A program made the position numbers and the translations under genes. Positions 34,969 to 42,634 of a stretch of DNA of 64,000 bases are shown here, in pieces. Source of the DNA: Arthrobacter silviterrae (lineage in GTDB: Bacteria > Actinomycetota > Actinomycetes > Actinomycetales > Micrococcaceae). The stretch lies in assembly GCF_011045165.1 (NCBI RefSeq), contig NZ_JAAKZI010000020.1, positions 16,191 to 80,190 of the forward strand, written 5' to 3'. Under the pieces are notes generated by a model that searched no databases, was not told the DNA's origin, and saw only the letters and a program-made list of their open reading frames with translations. How positions within the stretch are numbered: position 1 is the first letter of the stretch; each line of letters starts with the position of its first letter.

Positions 34969-35723
34969 GCCTTGGGCCCGCCAGCCACATACAGCACTTG
35001 GCCGGAGACAAAACCGGCATTCTCGGACGCGAAGAAGGACACGGCGTTGGCAATGTCCGCGGGCTTGCCAGTGCGGCGCACCGGGATGGCTGCGGCGGCC
35101 TTGGCCGTGAATTCCTCGAAGGTGATTCCCATCCGCTGCGCCGTGGAGGCCGTCATCTCGGTTTCGATGAAGCCCGGGGCGATCGCGTTGGCAGTCACAC
35201 CGAAGGGCCCAAGTTCCAGGGCCAGGGTCTTGGTGAACCCCTGGAGGCCTGCCTTCGCCGCGGAGTAGTTGGCCTGGCCGCGGTTGCCCAGCGCCGAGGT
35301 GCTTGAGAGGTTGATGATGCGGCCCCATTTTGCCTCGACCATGTGCTTTTGGGCCGCGCGGGAAACCAGGAAGGAGCCGCGCAGGTGCACGTTCATGACC
35401 AGGTCCCAGTCGGTGACGGACATCTTGAAGAGCAGGTTGTCGCGGATGATGCCGGCGTTGTTGACCACCACCACCGGCGCACCCAGCTCGCTGGCGGTCC
35501 GGGCGACGGCGGCGTCCACGGCGGCTTCGTCGGAGATGTCTGCCACGATCCCGATGGCCCGGTGCCCGGCCGCCGTCAACTCGGTGGTGAGGGCGTCCAG
35601 TCCCTTTTGGTCGAGGTCGATTGCGGCAACCTGGAAACCGTCGGAGGCCAGGCGCCGGGCAATGTCGGCGCCGATCCCGCGTCCTGCACCCGTGATGATG
35701 GCCGTGCGCTGCTGTTCAGTCAT
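34965..35723 (-). CDS. FabG-like short-chain dehydrogenase
   Basis: Classical SDR of 252 aa: cofactor loop TGAGRGIG, VVVNNAGIIRD, catalytic Ser in INLSSTSALG, Tyr and Lys in NYSAAKAG, and the C-terminal SGQVLYVAGG. It resembles 3-oxoacyl-ACP/CoA reductases. It lies between a histidine phosphatase gene (37-base gap) and maoC (4-base overlap). Its acyl substrate and carrier are not known. Confidence 0.88.
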   Translation of the reverse strand: MTEQQRTAIITGAGRGIGADIARRLASDGFQVAAIDLDQKGLDALTTELTAAGHRAIGIVADISDEAAVDAAVARTASELGAPVVVVNNAGIIRDNLLFKMSVTDWDLVMNVHLRGSFLVSRAAQKHMVEAKWGRIINLSSTSALGNRGQANYSAAKAGLQGFTKTLALELGPFGVTANAIAPGFIETEMTASTAQRMGITFEEFTAKAAAAIPVRRTGKPADIANAVSFFASENAGFVSGQVLYVAGGPKA

Positions 35724-35760
35724 GTAGAAACCCGATTCCCTTGTCTGCTGTGACGCTGTT

Positions 35761-36420
35761 TTAACGGTAGGTGATCCACGAATGTGGAAGGTGGGCGTGG
35801 TCGTTGAATGTCACCATTGTCTGCCCCGATGAACCGGAGACAATCTTGGTAACGCCGGAATTGACCGTGACCCGGTTGAGCGCCAGCCATTGCGGGAATC
35901 CGCCGTCGAGGAGCCGGGCGGCTGCCCAGGCGATGGCGCCGGAGCTGGAGACAACCAGCGCGCTCTGCCCCGATGCGAGCCCGTCAAGTGCGCTGATGAG
36001 TGCCGCGTCGACGCGGCTGGTGAAGGCGGAGTACGTCTCACGGTAGTCGCCGTCGTGCTCACCGGAGGCCCAGCGGGCGGAAGCCTTCTCGAGCAGCCGT
36101 TGGAAGGCGCGCGAGTCAGTCCGGGCCTGCGGATCGTCCGCGGGGCAGGCACCGATCAGCTCGGTGGCGTTGAATTCGTCCCAGCGCGGGTCAACGCAGG
36201 CCGGGGTGGTCCAGCCGGCTGCTTCGAGGATCCCTTGTGCCGTTTGGCGCTGCCGCAGCATGGCGCCGGTGACAATGCGCACCGGGGAGGCGCCTGCCTG
36301 CATGAGAGCGCTTCCGAGGGCCTGGCTCTGTTCCCTGCCGCGCGGCGACAGGCGGTCATAGTCTTCGGTGCCGAAGGAAGCCTGTCCGTGCCGGACCAAG
36401 TAGAGAACGCTCACATGCAT
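35761..36420 (-). CDS. histidine phosphatase family protein
   Basis: Phosphoglycerate-mutase-like phosphatase, 219 aa. The phosphohistidine motif is LYLVRHGQAS at the N-terminus; RLSPRGREQSQALG and the later VVSSSGAIAW complete the fold, the latter lacking the usual His at the second catalytic position (normally a VSHG-type motif). ATG 36420 puts the motif close to the N-terminus. It is first of a three-gene operon with the SDR and MaoC proteins. Confidence 0.8.
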   Translation of the reverse strand: MHVSVLYLVRHGQASFGTEDYDRLSPRGREQSQALGSALMQAGASPVRIVTGAMLRQRQTAQGILEAAGWTTPACVDPRWDEFNATELIGACPADDPQARTDSRAFQRLLEKASARWASGEHDGDYRETYSAFTSRVDAALISALDGLASGQSALVVSSSGAIAWAAARLLDGGFPQWLALNRVTVNSGVTKIVSGSSGQTMVTFNDHAHLPHSWITYR

Positions 36421-36513
36421 GACCCTAACCAACAGCGGGTCCCGGAGATACCCTCTCGCCCCTATCGGGGTGAAACGGAGGGGCAATCCCTGTTGCCCAA
36501 TCCGGCAGCCGAA

Positions 36514-36930
36514 CTATTCCCCGGCAGCCTCGGCCGAAACCAGGGGGTCGGGCCCGCGAGGGGGCAAGGGGCCGGCAGCTTCCACCGGGAATTGGTTCCG
36601 CACCCAGTATTCGTAACCGCCGATCATTTCGCGGACGTCCAGGCCCGCGGCGATCAGCCGGCGTGCCGTGTGGGTTGCCCCGTTGCAGCCGGGGCCCCAA
36701 CCGTAGACAATGTAGCGCCGCTCCCGGGGCAGCAAGGCAAGTGCCTCCTCGAGACCCGCCACGGGCAGGTGCAGAGCACCTGCCACGTGGCCGTGGTCCC
36801 AGGAAAGCTGTTTGCGGGTGTCGACGATGACGGCGGCCCCGCCGGCCTGTGCTGCGGCGGCGGCGACCACGTCAATTTCGTAGGCCAGCCTTGCATCGAC
36901 GAAGGCGAGCAGCTCACTTTGGGTCACCAT
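36514..36930 (-). CDS. rhodanese-like sulfurtransferase
   Basis: Single rhodanese domain, 138 aa: VIVDTRKQLSWDHGHVAGALHLP then the active-site loop with Cys in YGWGPGCNGATHTA. Probably cytoplasmic. The start overlaps the D-aminoacylase stop by 7 bases, making it the last gene of the D-amino-acid cluster. The sulfur donor and acceptor are unknown. Confidence 0.83.
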   Translation of the reverse strand: MVTQSELLAFVDARLAYEIDVVAAAAAQAGGAAVIVDTRKQLSWDHGHVAGALHLPVAGLEEALALLPRERRYIVYGWGPGCNGATHTARRLIAAGLDVREMIGGYEYWVRNQFPVEAAGPLPPRGPDPLVSAEAAGE

Positions 36931-38492
36931 GGGGCGCCTGCCCGCCGCAGGCCCATGCCTGGTTTTCCGGAGGCAACGGAGCCGCCGCGCAACACTGCCT
37001 GCCCTGCCACCAGGACGTCGTCAATTCCCACCGACTCGCCCAGCGGATCGTCATAGGTGGCTTGATCGGCCACGGCGAGCGGGTCGACAACCATGAGGTC
37101 GGCCACCCAGCCGGGGGAGACCCTGCCGCGCCGGCCGAGGCCGAAGCGGGCTGCGGGCGCCGTTGAAAGGTGGGCTGCTGCCTGCGGCCATGACCAGGTG
37201 CCGGTTTCACGCACGTATTGGCGCAGGTACCGGGCGAAGGTGCCCCGGGCCCGCGGATGCGGGTGTGCGCCAATGAAGATGCCGTCGGAACCGCCCATGT
37301 GGCCCTCCTGGGAGAAGATGGCAGCCAATTCGGCGACGGGGCGCCGGTGCCGCACGGCCATGACGGCGTTGACCTCCAGACGTGACGCGGCCAGCACATC
37401 CAGGCTGAAGTCGATGGGGTCGGTGCCGGCGCGTGCGGCGGCTGCCTCGAGTGTCAGCCCGTGCGCCCAGGCATAGCCGGCGGCGCCGATGTGGGCGAGG
37501 GTGATCATGGACAGCCAGTCCGGCCCCAGGCTGGCATTGCGCTTAATGGAGGGGAACCAGTCGCGGCGCAGGCGGGCCCGTTCGGCGGGGTCGTTCAGTG
37601 CCTTGACCACCGTTTCGGCAGGCTGCACGGAGAGTTCGTGGGGCAGCAGCGGCATGGCCAGCAGGGTGCAGCCGCGGGTGTAGGGGTACGCGTCAAAGGT
37701 GGCATCCACGCCCGCGTCCCGGAGGTACCGCAGCTGGGCATCGATGATGTGCGCCTGTGCGTGGAAGTGCGATATGTGGATGCGGGCGCCAGATACGGAC
37801 GCGATGTGGGCGATCTCGGAAATGCCCGCGGCCGAATTGGCCTCGTAGCCGCCCCTCATGTGCGTGACATACACGGCCCCGGCATCAGCCACCGGGGCAC
37901 AGAGTGCGGCGATCTCATCCGCCGTGGCAAAGATTCCGGGCACGTAGTCCAGCCCCGTGGACAGGCCGACGGCGCCCTCCTGGAGCCCCTGCGTGACCAG
38001 GGCGGCCATGGCGGCCGTTTGGGAGGGGGTTGCAGGCCCGCTCGACCGCCCGCACACTTCCGCCCGGACGGTGCCCGCGGGAACAAGGTAGGCATAATTC
38101 AGCCGCGACCGTCCGTCAACGGCGCCGAGGAATGCAGCCACACCGCCGCCGCGGTAGTGCGGGTGCGCTCCGTTGATGGCCGCAAAATACCCGCCGGCGT
38201 AGCTGCCGTCGCCGGGTGCGTAGGAGACCCCGTCCTGCCCGGCAACCACCGTCGTCACCCCCTGTTTCAGGAGGGCCCGCTGGACTGCCTCGTCCTCGAT
38301 GAAGCCGTCGGCGTGTGAGTGCACGTCAACAAATCCCGGCAGCACGTACCGTCCGCGGCAGTCGATGGTGTCATCGCCTGCCTGCGGGGGCAGGTCCCCG
38401 ACCTCTGTGATGGTCCCGCCGGCAATGCCGACGTCGGCCGTTCGCATTCCCTGGTCGTCTACGACGGTTCCGCCGCGCAACACCAAACGCAT
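36924..38492 (-). CDS. N-acyl-D-amino-acid deacylase (D-aminoacylase)
   Basis: Amidohydrolase-superfamily deacylase of 522 aa. Metal-site landmarks are GFVDVHSHADG, HISHFHAQAH and the catalytic Asp in GGSDGIFIGAHPHPRARG. The loop after the first beta strand reads TVVAGQDGVS, where the well-studied D-aminoacylase has a Cys metal ligand. ATG 38492 has AAAGGA 7 bases upstream. Together with the PLP enzyme and Rid protein it suggests release and degradation of D-amino acids from N-acyl derivatives. The exact amino acid is unknown. Confidence 0.85.
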   Translation of the reverse strand: MRLVLRGGTVVDDQGMRTADVGIAGGTITEVGDLPPQAGDDTIDCRGRYVLPGFVDVHSHADGFIEDEAVQRALLKQGVTTVVAGQDGVSYAPGDGSYAGGYFAAINGAHPHYRGGGVAAFLGAVDGRSRLNYAYLVPAGTVRAEVCGRSSGPATPSQTAAMAALVTQGLQEGAVGLSTGLDYVPGIFATADEIAALCAPVADAGAVYVTHMRGGYEANSAAGISEIAHIASVSGARIHISHFHAQAHIIDAQLRYLRDAGVDATFDAYPYTRGCTLLAMPLLPHELSVQPAETVVKALNDPAERARLRRDWFPSIKRNASLGPDWLSMITLAHIGAAGYAWAHGLTLEAAAARAGTDPIDFSLDVLAASRLEVNAVMAVRHRRPVAELAAIFSQEGHMGGSDGIFIGAHPHPRARGTFARYLRQYVRETGTWSWPQAAAHLSTAPAARFGLGRRGRVSPGWVADLMVVDPLAVADQATYDDPLGESVGIDDVLVAGQAVLRGGSVASGKPGMGLRRAGAPW

Positions 38493-38518
38493 GGTGGGTT
38501 CCTTTCGGGGGTCGACTC

Positions 38519-39826
38519 TTAGAAAAAGGTGCGGACCAGTTCGACGACGAGGTCGCTGTCCTGTGAGGCGGTCATGGGCAGGTAGTGCCACTTGTCGAAT
38601 GTCGTGCAGGGATGCGAAAGCCCCAGGGAGACCACCGAACCAAGCCCCAGGTCCCGGCCGCTGTGCACCAGATAACTGTGCTGGTCGTTCATGGCGGGAA
38701 TGCTTGAGCCGGCCAGCGGCGTCCAGGGGCCTTGCAGGTCCGGCGCCTGCCGGCGGGGGATGGGCAGCCCCTCGTCGAAGGGGAAGTCGCGCTTGCCGCC
38801 GTCGAGCAGGGAAAGGCCGGGCTCCGGGTGGGACACCACGCGGGCCATGCCGCGCATGGCCGGAAGCAGGCGGCCTGCCCCGGTCTGGCCCGCCCCGGCC
38901 TGGCCCGCCGGGCGTCCCTCGTCGAGCGGGGAAATCCGGCGGTAGAAGCCGTCGTCGTGCGTGATGTAGGCGCCGCTGCGCAACGTCCAGCGGGTGTGCG
39001 GGTCCGCAGCTACGGCGTCCGCGTACACCTCGGCGACAACGTCGAAGTAGGCGCTGCCGCCGGCTGTGACGAAAATGTCGCCGTCGTCGTACAGCCCGCC
39101 CAGCGCCTGGTGCAGTTCGAGTTGTTGCCGCAGGTAGCGCCGGACGTTCGCAAGTGTCTCCTCCGAGCGGTCGTGCCCGAGGGAACCTTCGTAACCGCCG
39201 ACGCCGGCCAGGCGGAGCACGTCCGAGGCGGCGGCGAGCCGGGCCACCTCAAGGGCTTCGGCGACAGACCGTGCACCGGTGCGCCCGCCTTCCGCACCCA
39301 GTTCGACGCACACATCCACCGGCCGGGGCAGCTCAACGCTGCGCAGGCCGTGTTCCATGGCCGCGATGGTGGCCACGGAATCTGCCCAGCAGACAAACCG
39401 GAACTGCGGATCGGCCAGTTCACCGGCAAGGTAGCGCAGGGAGCGGCCGTCGACGACGGCGTTGGCCAGCATGATGGAGTCCAGCCCGAAACTGCGTGCG
39501 GTGCGCACCTGCCCCATGGTGGCCAGCGTGATGCCGGTGCTGTCCGCGTCGAGCTGCCGCTGCCACAGCTGCGGGGCCATGGTGGTCTTGCCGTGCGGCA
39601 TGAGTTGCAGCCCCCGGGACGAACACCACCTGGACATGACGTCAACATTGTTGTCAATGGCTGACTGGTCCAAGGCAACCAGCGGCGTCCAGAATTCGGG
39701 GAGACGGGGCCGGGTGGCCAAAAATTCCGTCACGGTCATGCCAAACGCGCGTTCAGGGATCCCCTTGTCGCGCGGGGAAAGGCGTTCTTCCCCGAGTTCC
39801 TCCAGCCGCAGCTTCCTGGTTGCCAT
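38519..39826 (-). CDS. D-serine dehydratase-like PLP enzyme (D-amino acid deaminase)
   Basis: Fold-type III PLP protein (alanine-racemase-like barrel), 435 aa. The PLP lysine is Lys80 in LMPHGKTTMAP; the zinc pair of the DSD1/D-threonine-aldolase group is visible as SHPCTTFDKWHYLP near the C-terminus. That predicts D-serine or related D-amino acid dehydration/deamination to a 2-oxo acid. ATG 39826 begins the conserved MATRKLRLEELGEERL. A low-complexity Gly/Ala/Gln insert (AGQAGAGQTGAG) sits near residue 310. It is 13 bases after the Rid gene. Confidence 0.83.
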   Translation of the reverse strand: MATRKLRLEELGEERLSPRDKGIPERAFGMTVTEFLATRPRLPEFWTPLVALDQSAIDNNVDVMSRWCSSRGLQLMPHGKTTMAPQLWQRQLDADSTGITLATMGQVRTARSFGLDSIMLANAVVDGRSLRYLAGELADPQFRFVCWADSVATIAAMEHGLRSVELPRPVDVCVELGAEGGRTGARSVAEALEVARLAAASDVLRLAGVGGYEGSLGHDRSEETLANVRRYLRQQLELHQALGGLYDDGDIFVTAGGSAYFDVVAEVYADAVAADPHTRWTLRSGAYITHDDGFYRRISPLDEGRPAGQAGAGQTGAGRLLPAMRGMARVVSHPEPGLSLLDGGKRDFPFDEGLPIPRRQAPDLQGPWTPLAGSSIPAMNDQHSYLVHSGRDLGLGSVVSLGLSHPCTTFDKWHYLPMTASQDSDLVVELVRTFF

Positions 39827-39839
39827 CCCTGCCCTGTCC

Positions 39840-40232
39840 CTACTTGCTTTCCGGAACGGCGGCGACCACGTCGATTTCCACCAGAATGCCTGCCAACTGC
39901 GACCCCACCGTGGTGCGCACGGGATAGGGCTCGGAGAAGAATTCCTGGTAGGCGTCGTTGAACTCGGCAAAGTCGGCCAGGTCGGCGAGGTGCACCGTGG
40001 TCTTGACGCAGTGGTCCATGGTCAGCCCCCGTTCCTTGAGGATGGCCTGCACATTGCGCAACACCTGCCGCGTCTGCTCGCCCACGGAATCGGGGACGGC
40101 TCCGGTGGCGGGGTCCTGCGGCCCGAAGCCTGCCGTGTAGAAGAACCCGTTTGCCTCAATGCCCTGGCTGTAGGGGCCGGCGGGCTGCGGGGCGTTGGTG
40201 GTGCGGAACGCGGTCTTCGGGGTGAAGTTCAT
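39840..40232 (-). CDS. RidA-like protein lacking the catalytic Arg
   Basis: YjgF/YER057c/UK114-family trimer subunit of 130 aa (PAGPYSQGIEANGFFYTAG, then LVEIDVVAAV). RidA hydrolyses enamine/imine intermediates, such as those from PLP dehydratases, fitting its place beside the D-serine-dehydratase-like gene. The beta-strand holding RidA's essential Arg reads RTTVGSQLAGILVEI: the Arg is absent (Ser/Gln there) and the loop appears two residues short. It may be one of the Rid subgroups without proven imine deaminase activity. Confidence 0.85.
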   Translation of the reverse strand: MNFTPKTAFRTTNAPQPAGPYSQGIEANGFFYTAGFGPQDPATGAVPDSVGEQTRQVLRNVQAILKERGLTMDHCVKTTVHLADLADFAEFNDAYQEFFSEPYPVRTTVGSQLAGILVEIDVVAAVPESK

Positions 40233-40300
40233 GGATGGTCCATTTCTGTAGGTGGTGCGCGGTGGTGCGGCTGTGCGGATGGCGTTCCTTGCAGGCAAGG

Positions 40301-41635
40301 CTACGCGTGCAGCCGGCCTGCGTTCTCGACGTCGGGCCGGAACGAAGCATAGGCGGTTGCAACAATGCCGATGACACAGATGACGGCGGCGTAGACGATG
40401 ACCGGCCACACGCTCCCGAACGCCGCGGCGAGGGCTGTTGCGATCAGGGGCGCAAAGCCGCCGCCGATGGTGTTGGAAATCTGGTAGCCGATGTTGACGC
40501 CGGTGGTGCGTGCCTCGACGTCGAACATTTCAACGAGCATCGTCTGAAGGGTGCCCTGCATGGCCACGCCGGGAATGACGAAGCCGATGATCATGCCCAG
40601 CCAGATGAGTATGGCCACCTCGGTTCCGTAGAGCACGAAGGCGGGGTAGATAAGCAGGGCAAAGCCTATGCAGCCGCCAATGTAGGTCTTGCGGCGCCCG
40701 ATTTTGTCCGACAGGGCTCCCCACAACGGGGCCGCGAAGATTTGGAGCACTCCCACGATCATGGTTCCGATGAATCCAACCTGGGCGTGGGTGCCCTTGG
40801 ACACCATGTAGGCCAGACCGAAGGTCAGGATGATGTAGCCGGCGATGCTCTGCGGCAGTCCAATGAGGATGCCCAGTATGGCGTTCTTTGGGTGGCGGAA
40901 AACCTCCTTGAGGGGGGACTTGCGTTCCTGTGGCTTGTTGGCCCGGGCGGCGGCGAGTTCCTTGAACTCGTCCGATTCCTCCAGCTTGGAGCGCAGCACG
41001 ATGGCCACGACGGCCAGGACCAGTGCGAACACGAACGGTATCCGCCAGCCCCAGGCGATGAAGAACGAATGCGATCCGGCCCCGACCAGCGTCATGAGTC
41101 CGGCAGAGGCGACATTGGCGATTCCCGCGCCGCTGATCAGCAGCGCCCCAAACAGTCCGCGGCGGCCGGCGGGTGCGTGTTCGACAACCAGGGTCGCGGC
41201 ACCGCCCATCTCGCCGCCCACGAAGAGGCCCTGGCACATGCGGAAGACCAGCAGCAGGATCGGGGCGGCAATGCCAATGGCATTGGTCGAAGGAATCAGG
41301 CCGATGGCTGCCGTGGAGAGGCCCATGCCGATGACGGTGATCATGAGTGCCGTCTTGCGGCCCAGCCGGTCGCCGATGTGGCCAAAAATGAGGCCGCCAA
41401 CCGGGCGCAGCAGGAAGCCGAACGCGAAACTGGCGAAGGATGACAGTGTTCCCACGACAGCGTTGTCATTGGGGAAGAACACCGTGGGGAACACGGTGGC
41501 CGAGGCCAGCCCGTAGAGGTAGTAGTCGAAATACTCCATCAAGGTTCCGACCGCACCACCGGCAATGGTGCGGCGCTGTTTTGCCGAAATCGTCGATCTC
41601 CACGACGCTTGCTGCGCCTGGTGGGTTACTGCCAT
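40301..41635 (-). CDS. MHS-family carrier of the D-amino-acid cluster
   Basis: Twelve-helix MHS symporter of 444 aa: GGAVGTLMEYFDYYLYGLASA, GHIGDRLGRKTALMITVIGMG and RMCQGLFVGGEMGGAATL. It heads the minus-strand cluster with Rid, the PLP enzyme, D-aminoacylase and rhodanese genes and is divergent from a YheO-type regulator. The substrate is probably an amino acid or N-acyl amino acid; this is inference. Confidence 0.85.
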   Translation of the reverse strand: MAVTHQAQQASWRSTISAKQRRTIAGGAVGTLMEYFDYYLYGLASATVFPTVFFPNDNAVVGTLSSFASFAFGFLLRPVGGLIFGHIGDRLGRKTALMITVIGMGLSTAAIGLIPSTNAIGIAAPILLLVFRMCQGLFVGGEMGGAATLVVEHAPAGRRGLFGALLISGAGIANVASAGLMTLVGAGSHSFFIAWGWRIPFVFALVLAVVAIVLRSKLEESDEFKELAAARANKPQERKSPLKEVFRHPKNAILGILIGLPQSIAGYIILTFGLAYMVSKGTHAQVGFIGTMIVGVLQIFAAPLWGALSDKIGRRKTYIGGCIGFALLIYPAFVLYGTEVAILIWLGMIIGFVIPGVAMQGTLQTMLVEMFDVEARTTGVNIGYQISNTIGGGFAPLIATALAAAFGSVWPVIVYAAVICVIGIVATAYASFRPDVENAGRLHA

Positions 41636-41710
41636 GGGAGCCTCCTTGCCCGCCTCAATGAATTCCTGGAGCCGCCGGCTGTGCCGCGACTTGTTTCAAA
41701 TTAGCAGGGC

Positions 41711-41753
41711 TTGAACAATATGTCTACGGCTTTTACAATTTGTATATATTGTT
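41711..41753. promoter_or_regulatory. divergent promoter/operator region of the D-amino-acid cluster
   Basis: For the plus-strand regulator, TTGAAC (41711-41716) and TACAAT (41734-41739) are 17 bases apart, a good sigma-70-type promoter. Two dyads overlap it: TACAA-T-TTGTA at 41734-41744, and AACAATAT/ATATTGTT at 41714-41721 and 41746-41753. The region is strikingly AT-rich compared with its surroundings. Confidence 0.65.
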
Positions 41754-41774
41754 TCGTGCGTATAGGACTGACAT

Positions 41775-42533
41775 ATGACTGAGGACTTTATGGCGGCGAG
41801 TGCAGCCCCTGCCGGCGTGGACCAGTTGGCCCACATGGGGACCTACGAGTCCGTGGCCGACATTTTGGTGGTGTTCCGGCCTGTCATGCACGCCATGGCT
41901 GCTGCCGCCGGACCGGGCTGCGAGGTGGTCCTGCATGACCTCTCGGCCCCGAATCCGGATCTCCGCCACACCATTGCGGCCATTGAGAACGGGCATGTCA
42001 CGGGGCGTGAGATAGGGGGCCCGTCCTCGAGCCTGGGCGCAAGCGTGATCCACAACCAGTCTGCTGACCACAACGCCTTTGGCTACCGGGGCATCACCAG
42101 CGACGGGCGCCAGCTGCGCTGCTCCTCCGTGTATTTCCGCAACGCAGCCGGGCGGATCATTGCCGCCCTGTGCATCAATGTCGACGTCAGCGCCATCCAC
42201 CAGGCGCGGGCCATTCTGGGCGGACTCCTGCCGCAGGAAGCGGCGAGTTTCCCGGAACAGCCCAACGAATATTTTGGCCGGGACCTGGTTTCCGTGATGG
42301 ATGTGATGATTGCCGAGGCCATCCGGGAAGTCGGCAAGCCGGTGGGGCAGATGAGCCGGGATGACCGCATCGCTGTGCTCACCACCTTGGACCAGCAGGG
42401 GGTGCTGCAGATGCGCAAGGGCATTGAAAGGATTGCGGCGCGCCTGGACATCTCCAGGGTCACCGCCTACTCCTACCTTGACGAGGCCCGCAGCCAGGGC
42501 CTGGACCCGGCCGCGGCCGCTGCGGAACGGTAG
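41775..42533 (+). CDS. YheO/DauR-type transcriptional regulator
   Basis: A 252-aa regulator with an N-terminal YheO-type PAS domain (PVMHAMAAAAGPGCEVVLHDL, GYRGITSDGRQLRCSSVYF, ALCINVDVSAI) and a C-terminal helix-turn-helix (GIERIAARLDISRVTAYSYLDEAR). The family includes DauR, the D-arginine utilisation regulator of Pseudomonas. Divergence from an apparent D-amino-acid cluster fits that precedent. Ligand unknown. Confidence 0.88.
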   Translation: MTEDFMAASAAPAGVDQLAHMGTYESVADILVVFRPVMHAMAAAAGPGCEVVLHDLSAPNPDLRHTIAAIENGHVTGREIGGPSSSLGASVIHNQSADHNAFGYRGITSDGRQLRCSSVYFRNAAGRIIAALCINVDVSAIHQARAILGGLLPQEAASFPEQPNEYFGRDLVSVMDVMIAEAIREVGKPVGQMSRDDRIAVLTTLDQQGVLQMRKGIERIAARLDISRVTAYSYLDEARSQGLDPAAAAAER

Positions 42534-42586
42534 GGAAATATGCCACGTGCAGCCGGGACCAACTGACCCAAACGGGTGTATGGTTC

Positions 42587-42619
42587 AAAAATCCCCGGTC
42601 CGACGCCGAACGGGGGTTT
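42587..42619 (+). terminator. terminator candidate after the YheO-type regulator
   Basis: Stem AAAATCCCCG / CGGGGGTTT about 55 bases after the regulator stop, ending in a short T run immediately before the kinase ribosome site at 42622. Stem modest (5 GC pairs plus AT pairs), loop 13 bases. Confidence 0.45.
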
Positions 42620-42634
42620 GTGAAGGAGCATCCC

